Source: JAZSQT01 sp045538075
Lineage (GTDB): Bacteria > Chrysiogenota > Deferribacteres > Deferribacterales > Mucispirillaceae
DNA: 37,792 nucleotides
Direction of reading: 5' to 3'
NCBI GenBank assembly: GCA_045538075.1
Contig: JAZSQT010000102.1
Coordinates: forward strand, 1 to 37,792
The position numbers were made by a program, and so were the translations under genes. The notes beneath the pieces are model-generated. The model did not search any database, was not told the origin of the DNA, and worked only from the letters and a program-made list of their open reading frames with translations. Of this stretch, positions 1 through 8,209 are shown piece by piece (within the stretch, counting starts at the first letter, position 1; each line of letters begins with the position of its first letter).

Positions 1-11
1 GGAAAAGTATT

Positions 12-626
12 ATGATTAAAAAAGTAAAATTGATGAAAGGAGCATTTGTAGAGGTCAGATTTGACGAAAAAAGTGGGGAGTTTAAAACATATGTAAATTT
101 TGATGAGAAATATGGTTGCCTATACACTGGGTTTTTGTATAAGTGCAAAAACTGTGGCAAGTTAGTTCTTAACCCTGCTTACAATGGAAAACCACAATTA
201 AATTTCTGCAGTGCGTGTCTTGAAGAAATGAAAAATGTATTAGGTTATAACAAGACAGAGGGAGTATTAGCAACTACATCTAATATGGGCGATACTGAAA
301 TGGACAAAGCAATAGCATCTCGTGGTAGAGTTAATAAAAAAGTAGTAAAAGCAACAAAGATTTCTATTGTTGTTCCTGAAATACAAAAATATTTAGACTT
401 AATTGCAGACACAAGCACAAAGAGATTTACAAAGAAGTTTATATTGTTTATTCTTGAGTTAATTGCTAGAAAGAAAACAAGAAACGAGATGGCTAAAATT
501 CTTAACATAAGTGACCACACAATGTATTGTTACTTGCACGATATGAGAAAAGTTGCCTTAATTGATACAAGTGACTTTAAAACTTACTCAATATTACCAA
601 CTTATTATATAAAGGAAGAAAACTAA
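12..626 (+). CDS. Zinc-ribbon and helix-turn-helix protein, probable early regulator
   Basis: The 204-aa protein has a CxxC...CxxC zinc-ribbon around residues 45-70 (CKNCGK, then CSAC) and a C-terminal segment (about residues 150-180, RNEMAKILNISDHTMYCYLHDMRK) that reads as a helix-turn-helix. This combination suggests a DNA-binding regulator or replication accessory factor; I do not recognise a named family. It opens the rightward early gene block, and a GGAAAAG ribosome-binding-like stretch begins at base 1, so the upstream promoter lies outside the window. Its TAA stop overlaps the ATG of the next gene (TAATG), which indicates translational coupling. The exact function is unknown. Confidence 0.75.
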   Translation: MIKKVKLMKGAFVEVRFDEKSGEFKTYVNFDEKYGCLYTGFLYKCKNCGKLVLNPAYNGKPQLNFCSACLEEMKNVLGYNKTEGVLATTSNMGDTEMDKAIASRGRVNKKVVKATKISIVVPEIQKYLDLIADTSTKRFTKKFILFILELIARKKTRNEMAKILNISDHTMYCYLHDMRKVALIDTSDFKTYSILPTYYIKEEN

Positions 627-1009
627 TGCAAAAAAAAGCACCATCAATAGAAGGCGTCTTGGTAGGGTTATGTATAACGCCCGACAACGCATACTTTGAT
701 TATGCACTTGAGTTTTTTAAAACTTATTATTTGTTAAGAGAAACAAAATACAAAAAAAAGAAAATGTTTACTAAATATGCCTATGAAGAAACAGCAAAGC
801 ATTTTAATATGAAAGACAAAACGTTAAAAACTTATGTTAGAAGAGCACTGTATCACGGGTATAAAAGGTCAAAGTTTAAATTTTTGTTCAACTACTTTGA
901 TATTGATGTTGAGGTTGGGTATAGACCATCTCCAACAGAGGTGGCTAACCTTATTATTTTAATTGAAAGAGATAGGGAAAAACAACTCAAACAAGAGCAG
1001 TCTGTTTAG
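626..1009 (+). CDS. Small basic helix-turn-helix-like protein
   Basis: This 127-aa protein is lysine-rich in its middle. Residues about 50-80 (YAYEETAKHFNMKDKTLKTYVRRAL) resemble a helix-turn-helix with its recognition helix around the TLKTYVRR stretch. It starts on the ATG that overlaps the TAA of the preceding gene, so the two are co-translated. The pairing of two HTH-like proteins at the head of an early operon suggests regulation or replication control, but no precise family is recognised. Confidence 0.7.
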   Translation: MQKKAPSIEGVLVGLCITPDNAYFDYALEFFKTYYLLRETKYKKKKMFTKYAYEETAKHFNMKDKTLKTYVRRALYHGYKRSKFKFLFNYFDIDVEVGYRPSPTEVANLIILIERDREKQLKQEQSV

Positions 1010-1403
1010 ATGTGTGTTATGTGGCAGAAGAACCAATGTTCCAAATAGCATTTGTGAAGGCTGTAGAAAAAGAAAAAGTTTAATTGGTTCAACTGTCACG
1101 GATACATCAACAATGAAAAGAACAAAAATTTATGACTATAAAGGACTTAAAATTTGTAGAATTTGTGGTATGTCTTTTAGGTCTTTACAAATACATTTGG
1201 GCAGGCTTCACAAAATTGACATATACGAATACTGCAAAATGTTTAACATTGAACACCAAACAAATAATTTAAAAAACAAACTTCACGAAACTGAAACTCA
1301 TAAGAAAAAAAGAGTTGCGAAACTTAGAGTTGCAGATAGACAATCTAGGGCTTGTAAAATACTAAAACGGCTTAAACCTAAAATAAGAGGAGGTGATAAG
1401 TGA
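963..1403 (+). CDS. MucR/Ros-like C2H2 zinc-finger protein
   Basis: Two zinc elements are visible: an N-terminal CVLC...CEGC ribbon, and a central finger CRICGMSFRSLQIHLGRLH followed by KIDIYEYCKMFNI. The second resembles the 'C-x2-C...L..HL...H.+...EYK..+' pattern of MucR/Ros-type regulators and of phage homing-endonuclease-associated zinc fingers. The C-terminus is strongly basic (KKRVAKLRVADRQSRACKILKRLKPK), consistent with nucleic-acid binding. The start is uncertain: the frame opens at a TTG at 963 that overlaps the preceding gene by 47 bases and has no good ribosome binding site, yet the first zinc-ligand pair (bases about 1011-1022) would be lost with any ATG start. The stop overlaps the start of the helicase gene (TGATG). 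Confidence 0.65.
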   Translation: MKEIGKNNSNKSSLFRCVLCGRRTNVPNSICEGCRKRKSLIGSTVTDTSTMKRTKIYDYKGLKICRICGMSFRSLQIHLGRLHKIDIYEYCKMFNIEHQTNNLKNKLHETETHKKKRVAKLRVADRQSRACKILKRLKPKIRGGDK

Positions 1404-3082
1404 TGTTTATGGATATATACAAAAACCAAATTGCCTTATACGACTGTTTTTTACAGAAAGAAGAACTTAAGGATAAGTTTGGGGCATCGTTTGATAGGAG
1501 TGAAAAGGCGTGGTTAATACCTGCAAGTGTTGGAACTATATTAAAAATTAAAGATATATATCACCCAAAAATTTCAACAAACGTAAATGTCTTTATGAAC
1601 TCTCAAAATGAGATACAGAACAAACTCAAAGAATTTAAAGAAAACCAAGACGCAAAGTTAGACTATAATTTTAGCAATAACATAAGAAACGCAACACTTA
1701 TGCGACACCAACAAATTGCTGGCAACATTTCTATGACACTATATAATAATGGTCACAGTGGCGTTATGCTTGATATGGAAATGGGGACTGGTAAAACAAT
1801 GTCTGCTATGGCTGTCGTTGGTGCTTTGAAAGACGTTAAGAGGGTTTTGGTTGTTTGCCCTAAAATATCTCTAGGTGTTTGGGAAAGAGAATATGAAAAA
1901 TTTGCAAACTACGGCTATCTACTTTGCCCACTAAGGGGGACTGCAAAAAAGAGACTTGCTTTAATGCAATATCAAATGGAAGAAGAAGAAAAGTTTGGTA
2001 AGTCTATTGTTGTTATAAACTATGAGTATGTTTTTACATTTGAAAAGATTTTAGCAAAGTGGAAACCTGATATGATTATTTGTGATGAAAGCCACCGTAT
2101 AAAGTCACCAAGTGCCCAACAAACAAAATCTATACTAAGGCTGGGTAATCTTGCCAAATACAAAATGTGTTTAACTGGGACGCCTTTAACAAACAATATT
2201 TTGGACTTTTTCAGTCAATATAAATTCTTGGACAGCAGTGTGCTTGGCGATAGTTTTGTTGCTTATAAAAACAAGTATATTATAACTGGAATATTTAATG
2301 AGTATTTGAGACCAAACCCTGCAACATTTGCAGAACTAAAATATAGGTTAGGCACAATATCTTATAGGGTAACAAAAGAAGAGTGTTTGGACTTGCCACC
2401 ATTTACAGATGTATATATACCTATTGAAATGGAAGACAAGAACTATAAGTTATATAAAGAGTTTGAGAAAGAGTTTGTTGTTTGGCTTAATGAACACACA
2501 ATGGTTACAACTGAGAACGCTTTGACGCAGACGCTTAAACTAAGGCAATTAACTGGTGGTTTTTGTTATGACTACAATGAGTTGGGCGAAAGAACTACGG
2601 TTGACTTTGACAGTTCAAAGGCAGATGCTTGTATAGAGTTAATAAAAGATATCGTTGATAACTGTGATAAGGTTATTGTTTTTGCAGAGTTCCAAGCAGA
2701 GATACAAAAAATTAAAGAGTTGTGCGACAAAGAGAAAATCAAAGCAGTTACTTATTATGGTGGAACAAGTGAAAAAGAAAAAGATAAATCATATGACAGT
2801 TTCGTCAATGGTGACGCTATGGTTTTTATAGGACAAATAGAAAGTGCAGGAATAAGCATAACATTGACAAACGCCAAATATACAATATTTTATTCAACTG
2901 GTTACAAGTATGGCTCATACGACCAAGCAAGAAGTCGTATGCACAGGAAAGGGCAAACAAACAAGTGCACATACTATCATTTGGTTACTAAAGGGACAAT
3001 AGACGACAGAATAAACAGGGCTTTAAATGAGAAAGAGAAACTTGCAGAAACTATTATAGATAGTTATAGGAAAGGAGAATAA
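1403..3082 (+). CDS. SNF2-family DEAD-like helicase
   Basis: This is a superfamily 2 SNF2-like ATPase of the type common in Gram-positive phage replication modules. It shows Walker A (EMGTGKT, about residues 126-132), motif II DESH (about 228-231), motif III-like TGTPLTNN (about 258-265), and C-terminal motif V/VI features (ESAGISITLTNA, then YDQARSRMHRKGQ with the arginine finger). The length of 559 aa is usual for the phage family. I chose the ATG at 1403 because AGGAGGT at 1388-1394 sits eight bases upstream; a GTG at 1400 is in frame but too close. It likely acts on phage DNA during replication or recombination and is co-transcribed with primase and SSB. Confidence 0.93.
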   Translation: MFMDIYKNQIALYDCFLQKEELKDKFGASFDRSEKAWLIPASVGTILKIKDIYHPKISTNVNVFMNSQNEIQNKLKEFKENQDAKLDYNFSNNIRNATLMRHQQIAGNISMTLYNNGHSGVMLDMEMGTGKTMSAMAVVGALKDVKRVLVVCPKISLGVWEREYEKFANYGYLLCPLRGTAKKRLALMQYQMEEEEKFGKSIVVINYEYVFTFEKILAKWKPDMIICDESHRIKSPSAQQTKSILRLGNLAKYKMCLTGTPLTNNILDFFSQYKFLDSSVLGDSFVAYKNKYIITGIFNEYLRPNPATFAELKYRLGTISYRVTKEECLDLPPFTDVYIPIEMEDKNYKLYKEFEKEFVVWLNEHTMVTTENALTQTLKLRQLTGGFCYDYNELGERTTVDFDSSKADACIELIKDIVDNCDKVIVFAEFQAEIQKIKELCDKEKIKAVTYYGGTSEKEKDKSYDSFVNGDAMVFIGQIESAGISITLTNAKYTIFYSTGYKYGSYDQARSRMHRKGQTNKCTYYHLVTKGTIDDRINRALNEKEKLAETIIDSYRKGE

Positions 3083-3083
3083 T

Positions 3084-3392
3084 ATGGAATACAATGTGTT
3101 TGTTTTTGATTTTTGCACAAACGAAATAAAAGTATTTAATGTTTTTAACAGTATTAGGTTTAGTGAAAGTTTAGCACAAATAAAAAAGAAAAAATGTTAT
3201 TCAAAAGAAGAGTTGAGAAAAGCATTGCTTAATGCTTTTTGGTCAAAATATGAATACGAAATAGATGTTCGTGGTCACGACAACGAAGGGTCTGAATTTG
3301 CTAGAATAGATGTTTATGACCAAGTAATAATTAACTTTGATTTATTTGAAAAATATGTTAGACAAAATTATTTCAAAATTAAAGGAGAATAA
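3084..3392 (+). CDS. Conserved phage hypothetical protein
   Basis: The 102-aa protein has a composition typical of a small globular domain: N-terminal strands (YNVFVFDFCTNEIKVFNVF), a central helix with KKCYSKEELRKAL, and a C-terminal YDQVIINFDLFEKYV motif. This pattern (FWSKYEYEI, then a DVYDQV segment) matches a hypothetical family I have seen repeatedly in Gram-positive phage early regions, but no function is known to me. It begins two bases after the helicase stop with AAAGGAGAAT upstream, so it is in the same operon. Confidence 0.75.
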   Translation: MEYNVFVFDFCTNEIKVFNVFNSIRFSESLAQIKKKKCYSKEELRKALLNAFWSKYEYEIDVRGHDNEGSEFARIDVYDQVIINFDLFEKYVRQNYFKIKGE

Positions 3393-3393
3393 T

Positions 3394-3669
3394 ATGAGTA
3401 TTGATGAAATAGAAAGGTTTTTATCACCCTTAGAGGTAGAGAATGGAGAACTTTTAAAAGCAAATCAAGAACTTACAAAGGAAAATGAAAAGTATCGTTT
3501 AGTGTTTAAAAAGATGGAAAGCTTAATGCGTTCAAAAGAAAGTGGTTTTAATGGTGCAATGAGAATGTATGTAGATATGGTTATAAACACAGTAAAGAAT
3601 TTTTTAGAAAAGGAAGGTGTATTGGAACAAAATGAAGAAGACATTGACGCAAAAAGAAAAAAACATTGA
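3394..3669 (+). CDS. Small coiled-coil protein
   Basis: The 91-aa protein is largely helical, with a heptad-like stretch (VENGELLKANQELTKENEKYRLVFKKMESL) that predicts a coiled coil. I placed the start at ATG 3394, preceded by AAAGGAG, rather than at the in-frame upstream codon at 3337 that would overlap the previous gene by 56 bases. The end overlaps the next reading frame. Function is not recognised. Confidence 0.65.
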   Translation: MSIDEIERFLSPLEVENGELLKANQELTKENEKYRLVFKKMESLMRSKESGFNGAMRMYVDMVINTVKNFLEKEGVLEQNEEDIDAKRKKH

Positions 3670-3943
3670 GAAATATTTGATAGAGTGTGGCTTTAAACCA
3701 CACCTAATCGGCTTTGACATATTAAGGACAAGTATCTATGTTGCGTCTAACAATAGGTTAGAGTGCAGAGCAAATCTCCACGCCACCCTACTTAAAGAAG
3801 TAAAAGATAAGTTAGAGCTTGAGACAACTGGGCAATGCACTGCAGCACTTCGCACACTATCTAGAAATTGTCCAAATGAAAAATATCACAACTTGTCTGC
3901 AAAGAAACTAATATTTACTCTTTTAGCAGAACTGGGGTATTAA
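3617..3943 (+). CDS. Spo0A C-terminal-domain-like DNA-binding protein
   Basis: The 108-aa protein resembles the effector (DNA-binding) domain of the sporulation regulator Spo0A: an amphipathic start followed by 'GFKPHLIGFDILRTSIYVA', comparable to the Spo0A segment reading GVPAHIKGYLYLREAI, and a later 'TTGQCTAALRTLSRN' comparable to the TTASRVERAIRHA recognition-helix region. There is no receiver domain, so it would act without phosphorylation control. The first codon is GTG 3617; ATG 3632 is an alternative with GGAAGG 14 bases upstream. It overlaps the preceding gene and stops one base before the primase gene. A role in phage or host gene control is inferred. Confidence 0.7.
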   Translation: MYWNKMKKTLTQKEKNIEKYLIECGFKPHLIGFDILRTSIYVASNNRLECRANLHATLLKEVKDKLELETTGQCTAALRTLSRNCPNEKYHNLSAKKLIFTLLAELGY

Positions 3944-3944
3944 G

Positions 3945-4583
3945 ATGTCTTATTTTGAAGAAATTAAAAGTAGATTAACTATGAGAGATGTCGTGACAAG
4001 ATACGCTCAAATGCCTAATCGTGGTGGGTTTATCTGCTGTCCGTTTCACATAGAGAAAACACCAAGTATGAAAATATCTCAAGATGGTTATTACTGTTTT
4101 GGTTGCCACGAACACGGGAACATATTTGGTTTTGTTATGAAAATGTTTAATTTAGATTTTAGACAAGCGTGTGATAAATTGAATTTTGACTTTGGTTTGA
4201 ATATTCCAACACACACTCACTTAACAAAACAAGATAAAATAAGAATGCTTGAAGAAAAGAAAAAGCGTGACAATGAGAAGAGAACAATAGAAATATTAAC
4301 CAAATATAGAGAGAGTTGCATAGATGAGTTGAGAGATAGGCAAGATAGAATATGGGACAAGATGGAAGAGATTAAACCATCTCTGTATGATGGAGATAAA
4401 TTTTTGTTCAATATGACAGAAGATGAAGAATTTGAAAATTTGTGCACAGAATTTTTGGTGTTGAAAAAGAACTATGATATAATTGACTTCAACATAACAC
4501 TCTATCAGTTGGCTGACTTGGAGAAACTTAAAACGCTGTATAGTTTGTCTAATGGCAAATTGCAAATACAGAAAATATTTTAA
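3945..4583 (+). CDS. CHC2 zinc-finger DNA primase-like protein
   Basis: The N-terminal ~90 residues match the CHC2 zinc-binding domain of DnaG-type primases: C32-x2-H35 (CPFH, followed by EKTPSM) and C51-x2-C54 (CFGC, followed by HEHGNIFGF), then the helix containing FRQACDKLNFDFGL. No TOPRIM catalytic domain follows; residues 95-212 are a charged, mostly helical region. The protein is therefore shorter than cellular primases and probably serves as a template-recognition subunit that works with the nearby DUF927 helicase. The gene begins one base after the previous stop in a tightly coupled operon. Confidence 0.88.
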   Translation: MSYFEEIKSRLTMRDVVTRYAQMPNRGGFICCPFHIEKTPSMKISQDGYYCFGCHEHGNIFGFVMKMFNLDFRQACDKLNFDFGLNIPTHTHLTKQDKIRMLEEKKKRDNEKRTIEILTKYRESCIDELRDRQDRIWDKMEEIKPSLYDGDKFLFNMTEDEEFENLCTEFLVLKKNYDIIDFNITLYQLADLEKLKTLYSLSNGKLQIQKIF

Positions 4584-4597
4584 AAGGAGGGAAAAGT

Positions 4598-5005
4598 ATG
4601 GGCTTAGCAGAACTTGGTAAGCAGTATTACGACTTGGACCAAGAAGTTAAAAACCTAAACGCTCAATTAGATTTGGCTAAAAGCAATAGGGAACTCAAGA
4701 GACAAGAATTGATACAGGCTATGCAAGAAGAAGATTTGCCTGAATTTGCAGTAGTTGACATAAACAAAAGGTTTTCTATTGTTGATGATTGCTCTGCAAG
4801 TTATTTGAAGGAAAACCAACCTGCAGTTTTTGATGCCTTTAGAAAATTAGGTTATGACGGAATTATAAGAGAGACAATAAATGACAAAACACTAAACTCT
4901 TTTATAAAAGAAATAACTGAAAATGGTGAAAAGGCACTACCTGACGAATTGGCAGACCTAATCAAAATTTATAAATACAAAAAAATCAGCATAACAAAAA
5001 GGTAA
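4598..5005 (+). CDS. Coiled-coil protein of the replication operon
   Basis: The 135-aa protein starts with a long predicted coiled coil (residues about 5-45, YDLDQEVKNLNAQLDLAKSNRELKRQELIQ), followed by a compact C-terminal domain ending in a basic tail (YKYKKISITKR). A strong AAAAGGAGGG site precedes the ATG. Its position between primase and SSB suggests a replication accessory role, but no named family is recognised. Confidence 0.7.
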   Translation: MGLAELGKQYYDLDQEVKNLNAQLDLAKSNRELKRQELIQAMQEEDLPEFAVVDINKRFSIVDDCSASYLKENQPAVFDAFRKLGYDGIIRETINDKTLNSFIKEITENGEKALPDELADLIKIYKYKKISITKR

Positions 5006-5009
5006 TACT

Positions 5010-5282
5010 ATGATAAATGTAAAAATAACAAACAAAGATGAAAAAGTGCTGTTTGATGAAAACGGAACAGCAGCCATCACATTTCTTATTCGTGGCAGAA
5101 ACATTCAAGCAAGTTTCAACGGAGACACAACTCTTGAGTCAATAAAAGAGTTGAAAAAGAAAGGTGGTAAGTTCTTAAACGACTTTTTGACTAATGTTCA
5201 AAACAACTTTAAGAAAGAACAAGAAAGATTAAAAGTTGAAGAAGAAGTAAAGAAAACTATGTTAAAAGATAATAAGGAGTAA
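5010..5282 (+). CDS. Small acidic/basic hypothetical protein
   Basis: The 90-aa protein has an N-terminal beta-like half (VKITNKDEKVLFDENGTAAITFLIRG) and a C-terminal highly charged helix (KKEQERLKVEEEVKKTMLKDNKE). It lies four bases after the previous stop and five before the SSB gene, which has its own AAGGAG. It is transcribed with the replication genes. I recognise no family. Confidence 0.65.
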   Translation: MINVKITNKDEKVLFDENGTAAITFLIRGRNIQASFNGDTTLESIKELKKKGGKFLNDFLTNVQNNFKKEQERLKVEEEVKKTMLKDNKE

Positions 5283-5287
5283 AGATT

Positions 5288-6049
5288 ATGGAAGAAACTA
5301 AAAATGAATTAGCTGTTGTAAAATGTGAATACCCAGCACTCACAAAACCTACAGAAGGAAGTTTGTCTGTAGAACAAGAACTTATAATGGACGAGGTTGC
5401 AGAATTAGGTGGCGTTCAATTAAAACTACCTAAAATTAAATTAGGTGCAAGTGGTAATGGAAAACTTGAAGTTCCAGATGCCAATAACCCAGACGAAAGT
5501 CGTTCTGTTAAAGAATTAGAAGGCGTAATTATCTGTGCTTTAGCAAGTAGAGCAAAATGGAAAGAAGGAGAAACAATACCTGAATGTTCAAGCAGAAATG
5601 GCAAAACAAGTTTAGACGGAAAGAATTGTTTGACTTGTCAACTTTGCAAATTCAAAAGAACAAAAGACGGACAAATTGTTAGACCTGAATGCAAAGAAAG
5701 CAGAAACTTATACTTGTTGACAAAAGAACATTCAATGCCACTACAATTTACTATTCCACCATCGGGCATCAAAGCATATGACGACTTTGCAAGAACAATA
5801 TTGAGTTCTAAAAAGACACAACTTGGGACAATAGTTAGAATAACCATTGACATAAAGGAAAATAGTGCTAAACAAAAATATAATTGTGCTAAGTTTGAAA
5901 GTGTAGGCAGAGTTGATAATGCGTTGCTTGGTCAAATTATGGAAACAAAGAAACAAATTATAACTATGTTGAGTTCTATGTCAATAGAAGATGAATACGA
6001 AGGTAGCGAAATGACTGAAGTTAAGGACGATGGAACCCTTCCTTTCTAA
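5288..6049 (+). CDS. Phage single-stranded DNA-binding protein-like
   Basis: The 253-aa protein resembles a phage SSB-like family: 'LGASGNGKLEVPD' near the N-terminus, a cysteine cluster (ECSS...CLTCQLCKF...EC) that may bind zinc, then 'PLQFTIPPSGIKAYDDF' and a 'KYNCAKFESVGRVDN' strand region. The most telling feature is the acidic C-terminal tail ending DDGTLPF, similar to the conserved DDDIPF tip with which bacterial SSBs recruit replication proteins. It sits immediately upstream of the DUF927 helicase and probably coats single strands during replication. Exact fold cannot be confirmed by eye. Confidence 0.75.
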   Translation: MEETKNELAVVKCEYPALTKPTEGSLSVEQELIMDEVAELGGVQLKLPKIKLGASGNGKLEVPDANNPDESRSVKELEGVIICALASRAKWKEGETIPECSSRNGKTSLDGKNCLTCQLCKFKRTKDGQIVRPECKESRNLYLLTKEHSMPLQFTIPPSGIKAYDDFARTILSSKKTQLGTIVRITIDIKENSAKQKYNCAKFESVGRVDNALLGQIMETKKQIITMLSSMSIEDEYEGSEMTEVKDDGTLPF

Positions 6050-6068
6050 TTAAAAGGAGTGCCAAACA

Positions 6069-8075
6069 ATGGGCGATGAAAAGGAAACTTTTACAATAAT
6101 AAGAAATGGCAATGATGACGAGCAAGAAATCGCAACCGAACTTGAGGTGTTATCTGCTCAAGAAGTGTTTGATGAAGATGCTTTGTCTAAGGTGTTTAAA
6201 ATTAAAAATGAGTTTCTAAGACAAAAAGTTATAATGACGCTTGAACAAAAAGCCAAGTCAATAGGACAAACAAGAAATTTCCAAAAACTATTAAAAGTTG
6301 TAAGAAGCAAACTTGCTTCTCCTAACAGAAGAATAGATGAGCAAAACTTCACTGTGTCAGTAAAAGAACTTGGGCTTGAATTAAATACTGGTGAGTGGGT
6401 GGTTGATAATTTAGGCGTTAGAAGATACACAGAGAAAGGCGACACTATGTTAGAAGAACAGGCATCTTGGCAAATGGTTGTCATTTCTAATATATTTTGT
6501 AATACAGAGTTGAATACTTACAGAGTTCAACTTGCGTTTAGAGAAAATGAGTTCTCTAGATTAAAAACAATAACTGTAAACAAATCAACCATATCAAGCA
6601 CAGCAAACATAACCTGCTTGGCTGACTATGGTTTATCAGTAACAAATCACTCTGCACCATTCTTGGTTAAATACCTTAATGACCTTGAGAGATTAAATGT
6701 TGATAAGATACCACATAGCGAGTCTATAAGCCGTCTTGGTTGGATAAATGAATATGGTTTTATTCCATATACTGACGACATAAGTTTTGACGGGGAAACA
6801 ATCTATGGCGAGTTATACAACGCAGTAGAGTGCAAAGGTAGTTATGACGAATGGAAAAGAATGGTTTTAGGAGAACAAAGTTTAGAGGCTAGAGTAGCAC
6901 TTGCATCAAGTTTTGCAAGTCCACTTGTAAGCATAATGGACGGGTTATGTTTCTTTACGCATATGTGGGGTAGCAGTGGCACAGGTAAATCTGTGTCTCT
7001 GCACTTAGCACAAAGTGTGTGGGGAAATCCTATGAAACTTGTCCAAAACTTAAACAGCACAGCAGTAGGTCTTGAAAGGTTAGCAGGGTTCTTCTGCAAC
7101 TTGCCACTATGCTTAGATGAGTTACAAACCTTAAAGAAATCTTTTGGTGGCAACTCTTATGACGAAATACTTTATAAGTTGGGTCAAGGCAAAGGCAAGA
7201 ATAGAGGTCGTAAGGACGGTAGCATAGAAAGAGTTCCTAGTTGGGCTATGACTTTTATAACAACTGGGGAAGAACCTATAACAAATGAAAAGAGTGGTGC
7301 TGGTGCAAAGAATAGGGTGCTTGATATGTATTGCTGTGGAAATATATTTAATAATGCACCTAATGTTGCAAAAGTAAGCCATCAAAATTATGGCTTTGCA
7401 GGTAAAGATTATATAGCCAAATTAAAAGAATTTCTTATCAAAAATTCTATTAAACCACTTAACGAGTTGTATGATAAGTTTTACAACAAAATGTTACAAG
7501 AAAAAGTAACAGAGAAACAAGCAATGTCTGCAACAATGATAACTCTTGGCTACTGCTTAATGAAACACTTTATCTTTGACGAGAATTTTGCTAATGTAGA
7601 GAATATTGGCTTTGAGTTTATAAATGAGTTAATGCCATCTCTTGTAAAAGAAGATGAACTTAACAATATAGAAAATATGTATCAAGATTTGTTGTCTTTT
7701 GTAGCACAGAATAAACACCATTTCTTATACACAGACAATAGCAATATTGTGCATAACCCAGTTGAAGAAAGGACAGATACTTGGGGTAAGATAACAACAA
7801 CTCAAACATATATGTCAAATAATGTGTTTAGAGATTATTGCGACCAAATAAATAGTTCTTATAGAAAGGTTGCAAGAATGTTAATAGATAAAGGTTATAT
7901 AATTGGTAAGGACGATAAGAACTTAACAATGCCTGTTAGAATAAATGGTTGCTTGGTTAGATGCGTAACTATAATGAACGACAAAAACAAAGATAATGTT
8001 GATAACCAAATAAAGTTGCAACAACTCAACGCAGAACTAGTTGAGATAGATGATAACGGAACTCTTCCGTTCTAG
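6069..8075 (+). CDS. DUF927-type replicative helicase/ATPase
   Basis: The 668-aa protein carries a Walker A motif GSSGTGKS (residues 301-308) and a Walker B LCLDELQ (D350, E351), set in the DUF927 pattern: 'ASSFASPLVSIMDG' before the P-loop, 'NSTAVGLERLAG' after it, and 'GKGKNRGRKDG' followed by 'PSWAMTFITTGEEP'. Proteins of this family accompany CHC2 primases in phages and mobile elements and act as replicative helicases. Residues 1-200 form an uncharacterised N-terminal region and the C-terminus has a winged-helix-like stretch (YRKVARMLIDKGYIIG). Its tail IDDNGTLPF repeats the SSB-like tip of the preceding gene. Confidence 0.88.
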   Translation: MGDEKETFTIIRNGNDDEQEIATELEVLSAQEVFDEDALSKVFKIKNEFLRQKVIMTLEQKAKSIGQTRNFQKLLKVVRSKLASPNRRIDEQNFTVSVKELGLELNTGEWVVDNLGVRRYTEKGDTMLEEQASWQMVVISNIFCNTELNTYRVQLAFRENEFSRLKTITVNKSTISSTANITCLADYGLSVTNHSAPFLVKYLNDLERLNVDKIPHSESISRLGWINEYGFIPYTDDISFDGETIYGELYNAVECKGSYDEWKRMVLGEQSLEARVALASSFASPLVSIMDGLCFFTHMWGSSGTGKSVSLHLAQSVWGNPMKLVQNLNSTAVGLERLAGFFCNLPLCLDELQTLKKSFGGNSYDEILYKLGQGKGKNRGRKDGSIERVPSWAMTFITTGEEPITNEKSGAGAKNRVLDMYCCGNIFNNAPNVAKVSHQNYGFAGKDYIAKLKEFLIKNSIKPLNELYDKFYNKMLQEKVTEKQAMSATMITLGYCLMKHFIFDENFANVENIGFEFINELMPSLVKEDELNNIENMYQDLLSFVAQNKHHFLYTDNSNIVHNPVEERTDTWGKITTTQTYMSNNVFRDYCDQINSSYRKVARMLIDKGYIIGKDDKNLTMPVRINGCLVRCVTIMNDKNKDNVDNQIKLQQLNAELVEIDDNGTLPF

Positions 8076-8200
8076 TGTTACAGTGTTACAGAAGTTACAG
8101 CATTTTAATACCGTTCTAGTGAAATGAATTAAAAAGTGTTTTAATTAAAATTTCGTCCGATGGTATTAAATTACTGTAACAAGTGTAACAAATGTAACAA
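8075..8200. other. Candidate replication origin: nested palindrome with flanking iterons
   Basis: Immediately after the helicase stop are three GTTACAG iterons (8077-8083, 8085-8091, 8094-8100). Three mirror copies ending in TGTAACAA with an exact 9-bp period lie at 8174-8182, 8183-8191 and 8192-8200. The inner arms 8094-8112 and 8162-8180 are inverted repeats matching at 17 of 19 positions, and the centre holds a perfect hairpin, AATTAAAA (8127-8134), 4-base loop, TTTTAATT (8139-8146). CCGTTCTAGTG also occurs twice (8067-8077, 8111-8121). The position next to SSB, primase and helicase genes suggests an origin; an operator for a repressor is the main alternative. Confidence 0.6.
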
Positions 8201-8209
8201 GGAGGAAAT

